Assembly: GCA_946543085.1 (NCBI GenBank)
Contig: CAMNLM010000001.1
Span: forward strand, 1-64,000
Source: an uncultured Clostridia bacterium
GTDB lineage: Bacteria > Bacillota > Clostridia > Christensenellales > Aristaeellaceae
Length of the DNA: 64,000 nt
Reading direction: 5' to 3'
This document shows positions 59,318-64,000 of this stretch, one piece after another. The notes below the pieces were generated by a model that did no database searches, was not told where the DNA came from, and was given only the letters and a program-made list of their open reading frames with translations. Position 1 is the stretch's first letter. Each line of letters opens with the position of its first letter. A program made the translations under genes and the position numbers.

Positions 59318-60088
59318 TCATGCGTCCTGGTTTTTCTCCCAGATGAACCGCAGACCCTTCAGGGTCAGCAGGCCGTCTACGTGGTCGATCACGTGGGACT
59401 CGTCGGCGATCATCTGCGCCATGCCGCCCGTGGCGACCACGGTCGCGTCCTTGCCCAGCTCCTCCTTCATGCGCTTCACGATGTGGCGCACCATGCCCAC
59501 GTAGCCGTAGAACATGCCGCTCTGCAGGTTGGAGAGGGTCGTGCGGCCGATGACCCGGTCGGGCTGCGCCAGCTCGAAGGAGGGCAGCTTGGCCGTGCCG
59601 CTGGAGAGGGCCTGGCTGGCCAGCTTGATGCCGGGGAAGATCGCGCCGCCGAGGAAGGCCGCGTTCTCATCCACCACGCCGAAGGTGGTCGCGGTGCCGA
59701 AGTCGATGGTGATCACCGGGCCGCCGTACTGGGTGTAGGCGGAGACGGCGTTGGCAATGCGGTCACTGCCCAGCTCGCGGGGATTCTCATAGCGGATGTT
59801 GATGCCGGTCTTGATGCCCGGGGCGATGAACATCGGCTGCAGGTCGAAGTAGCTGCGGCACATGTGCTCCACGGTGAAATTGATGGGCGGCACGACGGAG
59901 GAGATGATGATCCCCTCGATGCTGCCGGGATCCAGCTTCTCGTGGGCGAAGAGGTTCAGCAGCAGCGAGCCGAACTCATCCGAGGTATACTGCCGCTGGG
60001 TCGATACGCGCCAGTAGCTGCGCAGGGTCTCGCCGTCGAAGACGCCGGTCTTGATGTTGGTGTTGCCGATATCCATGGCCAGGATCAT
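59318..60088 (-). CDS. coaX: Type III pantothenate kinase
   Basis: 256 residues, typical length. Phosphorylates pantothenate, the first step of coenzyme A synthesis. ASKHA-fold motifs: AMDIGNTNIKTGVFDG (phosphate 1, about 4-19), GSDRIANAVSAY (pantothenate/Asp, about 107-118), ITIDFGTATTFGVVD (phosphate 2, about 125-139), GGAIFPGIKLASQAL, and VATGGMAQMI. AAAGGAGCTCGGCACA precedes the ATG. Starts 19 nt after the PanT-like gene, giving an uptake-plus-phosphorylation operon. Confidence 0.96.
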   Translation of the reverse strand: MILAMDIGNTNIKTGVFDGETLRSYWRVSTQRQYTSDEFGSLLLNLFAHEKLDPGSIEGIIISSVVPPINFTVEHMCRSYFDLQPMFIAPGIKTGINIRYENPRELGSDRIANAVSAYTQYGGPVITIDFGTATTFGVVDENAAFLGGAIFPGIKLASQALSSGTAKLPSFELAQPDRVIGRTTLSNLQSGMFYGYVGMVRHIVKRMKEELGKDATVVATGGMAQMIADESHVIDHVDGLLTLKGLRFIWEKNQDA

Positions 60089-60107
60089 TGTGCCGAGCTC
60101 CTTTGCG

Positions 60108-60719
60108 TCAGATCAGTCGGGCCTTCCGGAGCGACACGGTGACGGCTCCGGTGATCAGGGTGGCGACAATCATCTCCACCAGGGCGTTGACGCCCGTGGA
60201 GGCGATGATATAGGCAAGCGCCCCGCGGCCGGCCATGCGATCCATCATTTCAGGCGTGGCGCCGAAGAGAATCACCAGAAGGCTCATGAAGAACAGGGTA
60301 TTGAAAAAGGCGGCGCAGAAACCGGTGACGGCCCCCTTCACGTAGAGGGGCGCCGCGGTTTTGTCCATCAGCCGGAAGACCCAGGCGGCGATGAGACCCA
60401 CCAGCACCCGGGACACAAAGCGCTGGATGAACATCAGGACGGGGCTGTAGCCCACCAGGGCCGCGCCCAGGGCGCTCGCGCCGAAAATGCCGAAGCACTG
60501 CAGGAAGCTGATGAGTCCGAAGGCTCCGCCGATGACGGCCCCGCCCCCAAAGCCCATCGCGATGGCCGCGATGGCCACGGGGATCATGTTGAAGGTGATG
60601 CTGAGCCCGGCGGGCATGGGGATGTTGACGTAGCCCAGCACCACCAGGATGGCGATGAGCAGGGCCAGGAGTGTCATTTTGGCGACCTTGGACTGACGGG
60701 TTTGTGCTTTGATTGTCAT
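60108..60719 (-). CDS. ECF transporter S component, probably pantothenate-specific (PanT-like)
   Basis: 203 residues, about six membrane segments. Features of ECF S components: VLGYVNIPMPAGLSITFNMIPVAIAAIAMGFGGGAVIGGAFGLISFLQ and PRVLVGLIAAWVF-type helices. Specificity for pantothenate is inferred from its operon with coaX, a pairing known for PanT. The ECF energising module (EcfA, EcfA', EcfT) is not in the window and would be shared. GGAGGCAAAAC precedes the ATG. Confidence 0.85.
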   Translation of the reverse strand: MTIKAQTRQSKVAKMTLLALLIAILVVLGYVNIPMPAGLSITFNMIPVAIAAIAMGFGGGAVIGGAFGLISFLQCFGIFGASALGAALVGYSPVLMFIQRFVSRVLVGLIAAWVFRLMDKTAAPLYVKGAVTGFCAAFFNTLFFMSLLVILFGATPEMMDRMAGRGALAYIIASTGVNALVEMIVATLITGAVTVSLRKARLI

Positions 60720-61083
60720 GTTTTGCCTCCAATCGGGCCCGCGCTGGGTGCCCGTCGAAATGGGAATGAGAGATGCCGCGGCGGTGTTCGGTGCCGGAGC
60801 TCCCGACTGCCGCGTGCCTATAGCATAGTGTTTTTCCGCCGATTTGTAAAGCCCTTCCAAGAGGTTTTCAGGCCGTGAAACGCGGTTTTTGTGACCGGGG
60901 GGCCGTTTTTTTCCGTGTGCGCGAGTGAAAAAAGAAGGCTGCCGCGCCCGCGGCGCTTCGGCAGCCGTCCCCGCGCGGCTTCTCAACCGGACGGAGAACA
61001 GGCGCAGGGACACGCTCCGCCGCCACGGCGCGCAAAAAACTCCGCCGCAGCCGTTCGCGGGCCGCGGCGGAGGGAAAGGCCTC
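60720..61083 (-). promoter_or_regulatory. Promoter of panT-coaX and tandem terminators of the SH3 gene
   Basis: Minus strand promoter TTTACA (60845-60850), 17 nt, TATGCT (60822-60827), about 100 nt before the PanT ATG. Terminator 1: CTCCGCCGCAGCC/GGCCGCGGCGGAG (61040-61072) with an A-run at 61034-61039 (minus-strand U-tract). Terminator 2: GGCTGCCG/CGGCAGCC (60937-60966) with an A-run at 60928-60934. Nothing else seen. Confidence 0.7.
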
Positions 61084-62643
61084 TCAATAGCCGGAAGACC
61101 AGAAGTTGGAACCGCCGCCGACATTGCCGGCGCCCGTGTCCGTCCCGGGCGTGTAATAGGTGGTGTCCGGAGCCGCGAGGGACGTGCTGACGTCCGGGGC
61201 GCTGTAGACGGGCAGGGTGACGTCGGGGACGGTATAGCCCGAAAGGGAACTCTCAGGGAGCGAGCTGATGGCCGAGGGATCGACGCCGCTGCTGGACGCG
61301 AAGGGTAGCTGCACACTGACCGCGGCGCTCGCCGAGCCCATGTAGGAGCCGGTGCCCGTCGCGACCACCATCAGCACATGGCCGACGTCCGTCAGGGTCG
61401 TCGCGTAGACCTGGCCGGTACCGATGGAGACGCTGTCGCGGTACCAGGTGTAGTTCGCCGTGGCTCCGCTGGGGTTCGCCTGCGCACTGACGATCGCGCC
61501 CGCCACCGGCGTGCTGTTGGAGACGGTGACGCTGGTCAGCGGGATGCCGGAAATGGGCGGCACAGTGGGCAGGGGTGGCGTGGTCGGCAGACTGGGGGCT
61601 GTCGGCATGGGATACGGATAGCCGCCATAGCCGATGGTGTTGGTGAAGGAGCTGGTCGCGCTGCCGCTGGTGCCGCCGACGCCGTAGACCTGCACGCGGA
61701 TCCTGTGGCCGTAATCGCTGGCCTGCACCTGATAGTTGGAGGAGGTGCCGAGCAGCGCGCCCAGCTCGTTGAGCCACTGATAGGAGACGCTGACGGAGGT
61801 CGGCGCGACCGCGCAGGTCAGCACGGTGCCGATGCCCGGCGAGAGCGTATTGAGCGACACGGAGCGGACGGTGTTGTCCACATAGGAGCCGGAGCTGGTG
61901 AGGTAACGGGTCATCATGTAGCCCACGTAGGAACCCACCCGGATGTAGCTCCAGGTCGCGCCGCGCTGCAGCACGGTCACCTGGGTGCCCACGTTGTAGG
62001 AGGTGATGACGTTGTACTTCGTGCCGGGGCCGGTGCGCATGCGCACAGGCAGACCGTTGCTGGAATAGACGTAGGCCACGGTGCCCGTGGACGGCGGAAT
62101 CACGCTGCCGCCGCCGGAGGAGCCCGGGTTGTAGCTGACCAGGTACTTCGCCATCATGTAGCCCGTCTGGCGGCCGACAGAGATGTAGTGCCAGTAAGCG
62201 CCCGGGTTGAGGATGGTCACCTGCGTGCCCACGCGGTAGGAGCCAATGATGCTGTAGCTCTGGCCGGGGCCGGTGCGCAGGCGCACGTTGCCGCCGTTGC
62301 TCGCGTAGACATAGGCTGTGGTGGCGGTGGTCGGGGTGACTGGCGTGACGGGTGTCACGGGCGTGACCGACGAGCCGCCTGTCACCAGGTACGCGCTGTA
62401 CATGTAGCCGATGTTGTTGTCCGGGGTCGTCACCTGGTACCACGCGCCGGTGATGCCGATGACGGAGACCACAGTGCCCGTGTAATAGCTGGCGATAATC
62501 TCCGCGTCGAACGACGGGGCGGCGCGCAGCACCAGCCAGCCTCCGCGCACGGTGGCCGTGCCGTAGGCAGCCTGAGCGGGCCGCGCGGGCACAAGGGTCA
62601 GCGCCAGCGTCAGGCACAGCAGTGCCGCGAGGATTTTTTTCAT
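61084..62643 (-). CDS. Exported protein with three bacterial SH3 domains and Ig-like domains
   Basis: 519 residues. Signal peptide about 1-25. Three SH3b domains: about 27-88 (LVLRAAPSFDAEIIASYYTGT), about 108-170 (VRLRTGPGQSYSIIGSYRVGTQV...YWHYISVGRQTGYMMAKYL) and about 188-252 (VRMRTGPGTKYNVITSYNVGTQV...WSYIRVGSYVGYMMTRYL). They are joined by Thr/Pro/Val and Gly/Ser linkers. Then two Ig-like domains (about 260-340 and 365-450; VSYQWLNELG, ANYTWYRDS) and a Ser/Thr/Pro-rich tail. No catalytic domain. SH3b domains bind peptidoglycan, so a wall-binding adaptor is likely. GGGAGGAGGACGTATCT precedes the ATG. Confidence 0.88.
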   Translation of the reverse strand: MKKILAALLCLTLALTLVPARPAQAAYGTATVRGGWLVLRAAPSFDAEIIASYYTGTVVSVIGITGAWYQVTTPDNNIGYMYSAYLVTGGSSVTPVTPVTPVTPTTATTAYVYASNGGNVRLRTGPGQSYSIIGSYRVGTQVTILNPGAYWHYISVGRQTGYMMAKYLVSYNPGSSGGGSVIPPSTGTVAYVYSSNGLPVRMRTGPGTKYNVITSYNVGTQVTVLQRGATWSYIRVGSYVGYMMTRYLTSSGSYVDNTVRSVSLNTLSPGIGTVLTCAVAPTSVSVSYQWLNELGALLGTSSNYQVQASDYGHRIRVQVYGVGGTSGSATSSFTNTIGYGGYPYPMPTAPSLPTTPPLPTVPPISGIPLTSVTVSNSTPVAGAIVSAQANPSGATANYTWYRDSVSIGTGQVYATTLTDVGHVLMVVATGTGSYMGSASAAVSVQLPFASSSGVDPSAISSLPESSLSGYTVPDVTLPVYSAPDVSTSLAAPDTTYYTPGTDTGAGNVGGGSNFWSSGY

Positions 62644-62812
62644 AGATACGTCCTCCTCCCAGCCCGGTTCACGGGATCGGGCTTTCTATCCTGCGTCTGT
62701 ATATCCGCGTCGGGCGGGCAGCTCTCCAGCGCTGTCCGCTTGCATGAATCTGACGAATGGGGGCTCGTTTTTCTTCCCGGCGCAGAGAAGACGGATGCGC
62801 CGGGGCGGGGCT

Positions 62813-63547
62813 TTACACGACCAGCCCGCCGCTCACGCCGATCACCTGGCCGGTGATGAAGGCGCTGTCCTCCTCCGCAAGGAAGAGCACGGTGCGCGCG
62901 ACGTCCTCGGGTTTGCCGATGCGGCCCAGGGGCGTCTCTTCCGCCAGCTCGCGCAGGGTCTCCGGGGTCAGCTCCGCGTTCATCTCGGTGTCGATCACGC
63001 CGGGGGAGACACAGTTGACGCGCACCCCGCTCGGGCCGACCTCCTTGGCCAGGGCCTTCGTCAGGCCGATGAGCCCCGCCTTGGCCGCTGAATAGGCCAC
63101 CTCGCAGGAGGCGCCGACCTCGCCCCACATGCTGCCGATCTGGATGATGGAGCCGCTTTTCCGGCGGATCATCCCGGGCAGCACCGCGCGGGCGCAGCGG
63201 TAGGCGCCGTCGAGGTTGACGCCCATCACGCGCCGCCAGGCGTCCTCGTCCGTGTCCTGAAAGAGCGCGATGTGCGCGATGCCCGCGCAGTTGACGAGGG
63301 CATCCACCCGGCGCCAGCGCGCCTCGATCTCGCCGAAGACGCGCGCCACCTCCGCCGCGTCGCTGACGTCGCAGCGGAAGGCCTCGGCGTCCAGACCCTC
63401 GGCCCGGAGCGCTTCCACCCGTTCGCGCGCGGTTTTGGCGCGGCTGCACCACAGGAGCAGGGCTGTCCATCCGCCGCGGGCAAAGGCCTGCGCGCACGCC
63501 CAGCCGATGCCGCGCGTGCCGCCGGTGATCACTGCCACTCTGCGCAT
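62813..63547 (-). CDS. Short-chain dehydrogenase/reductase (FabG-like)
   Basis: 244 residues, classical SDR. NAD(P) motif VITGGTRGIGWACA (about 6-19), NCAGIAH (about 85-91), catalytic Ser in QIGSMWGEVG (about 137), Tyr and Lys in VAYSAAKAGLIGLTKALAKEVG (Y-x-x-x-K, about 149-153), and the late PGVIDTEMNAELTPE and ITGQVIGVSGG. The first residues after the T-G-x-x-x-G-I-G motif include an Arg, more like NADP enzymes. Stand-alone, not in a fatty-acid cluster, so the substrate is open. Confidence 0.9.
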   Translation of the reverse strand: MRRVAVITGGTRGIGWACAQAFARGGWTALLLWCSRAKTARERVEALRAEGLDAEAFRCDVSDAAEVARVFGEIEARWRRVDALVNCAGIAHIALFQDTDEDAWRRVMGVNLDGAYRCARAVLPGMIRRKSGSIIQIGSMWGEVGASCEVAYSAAKAGLIGLTKALAKEVGPSGVRVNCVSPGVIDTEMNAELTPETLRELAEETPLGRIGKPEDVARTVLFLAEEDSAFITGQVIGVSGGLVV

Positions 63548-63576
63548 GTTCCCACACTCCTCCGTATGCTCCTTCT

Positions 63577-63605
63577 ATCATACCATGGATAAGGCGCTTG
63601 GGCAA
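63577..63605 (-). promoter_or_regulatory. Promoter of the SDR gene
   Basis: Minus strand TTGCCC (63600-63605), 17 nt, TATGAT (63577-63582); AGGAGCATACGGAGGAG follows. Confidence 0.7.
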
Positions 63606-63684
63606 GCGAAAACCTGTAAAATGTTTCAAAAAAATTGCGAATTATTGAATAATATGTGTACACATGGAAAGAACCGCGCGGAAC

Positions 63685-63714
63685 TTGACAGTTCGCCCTT
63701 TTTTTGTCTATAAT
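63685..63714 (+). promoter_or_regulatory. Promoter of the 24-residue-repeat gene
   Basis: TTGACA (63685-63690), 18 nt, TATAAT (63709-63714), both perfect; AAAAAGGAGATC precedes the ATG. Confidence 0.85.
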
Positions 63715-63768
63715 CAGCATAACGAGTTATGCCCGTTTTCCAAGACCGAAAAAAAGGAGATCATCGCT

Positions 63769-64000
63769 ATGGCTGACAAGAAACCGCTGGACGCGCTGCG
63801 CGGCAAGGTGCAGGACCTGCTGGACAAGACCGACATCGACGAGAAGATCGTGGACGGCGCGAAGGGCCTCAAGGGCAAGGTGCAGGAAGCCCTGGACAAG
63901 ACCGACATCGACGAGAAGATCGTGGACGGCGCGAAGGGCCTGAAGGGCAAGGTGCAGGAAGCCCTGGGCAAGACCGACATCGACGAGAAGATCGTGGACG
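63769..64000 (+). CDS. Start of a small repetitive protein with 24-residue tandem units (cut by window end)
   Basis: Begins MADKKPLDALRG, then near-perfect 24-residue units starting KVQ(D/E)(A/L)L and containing KTDIDEKIVDGAKGLKG; unit starts are at 63805, 63877 and 63949. No signal peptide or cysteines; highly charged and probably helical. The ending is outside the window. It might be a stress- or desiccation-type helical protein, but no family is recognised. Confidence 0.75.
   Translation, partial: MADKKPLDALRGKVQDLLDKTDIDEKIVDGAKGLKGKVQEALDKTDIDEKIVDGAKGLKGKVQEALGKTDIDEKIVD
63805..64000 (+). repeat. 72-bp tandem repeat inside the terminal gene
   Basis: Two full units and part of a third, differing at only a few bases (for example GACCTG/GAAGCC, CTC/CTG, GAC/GGC). 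Such similarity suggests recent duplication or gene conversion. Confidence 0.9.

Overview
The window is GC-rich (roughly 60-65% by eye), densely coding and chromosomal. It looks like a high-GC member of the Clostridia (Bacillota): strong AGGAGG ribosome-binding sites, many TTGxxx-N17-TAnnnT promoters, monoderm envelope genes (SH3, transglutaminase, YkuD, SLH-like and CotH/LTD proteins), a YhaM nuclease, type III pantothenate kinase, an ECF transporter S component and a GlpA-like oxidoreductase/DUF1667 operon, and no outer-membrane or LPS genes. The exact genus cannot be fixed from sequence alone; an uncultured gut or rumen Christensenellales-type bacterium is a guess.

Layout. 0-9 kb: short B12-dependent methionine synthase, GNAT, TIGR04076, GrpB and nitroreductase genes, then a convergent metallophosphatase/zinc-ribbon pair, then an aminotransferase-YigZ operon. 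9-15 kb: CinA, a BTAD/GGDEF-like regulator and a repeat lipoprotein. 15-30 kb: an envelope block with a 1,855-residue InlB-repeat adhesin, tRNA-Leu, two LTD-CotH proteins, a DUF4956 membrane protein, AroQ, a DNA glycosylase, an HD hydrolase ending at an in-frame amber codon, and a glycosyltransferase. 30-34.6 kb: a signal-peptide protein with a cyclophilin-like domain, two tRNA-Ser genes, a mosaic of fragments of mobile-element 'polyvalent' proteins, and a P1-family peptidase. 34.9-38 kb: a three-gene FAD oxidoreductase operon. 38-47 kb: a 1,372-residue surface protein, phosphofructokinase, DUF4332, D-aminoacyl-tRNA deacylase, YkuD, a small kinase. 47-57 kb: flavin reductase, lipoprotein, YhaM, DnaB, L9, and a secreted M16C peptidase with an SLH-like tail. 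57-64 kb: TRIC channel, secreted transglutaminase, PanT-CoaX, an SH3 protein, an SDR, and the start of a 24-residue-repeat protein.

How it fits together. About a quarter of the window encodes exported proteins, most with their own sigma-A-type promoter. Core housekeeping genes (metH, cinA, aroQ, dtd, dnaB, rplI, coaX) are scattered among them. The intergenic DNA is not inert. At least two families of structured repeats recur between genes. Family A is a conserved box, a perfect 16-bp hairpin whose stem sequence changes on both sides between copies, a second hairpin, and a G-run tract. Family B carries an 11-bp hairpin, also with paired changes. These repeats, and the cassette-like array between tRNA-Ser(GCT) and the P1 peptidase, are the best candidates for undescribed biology here.
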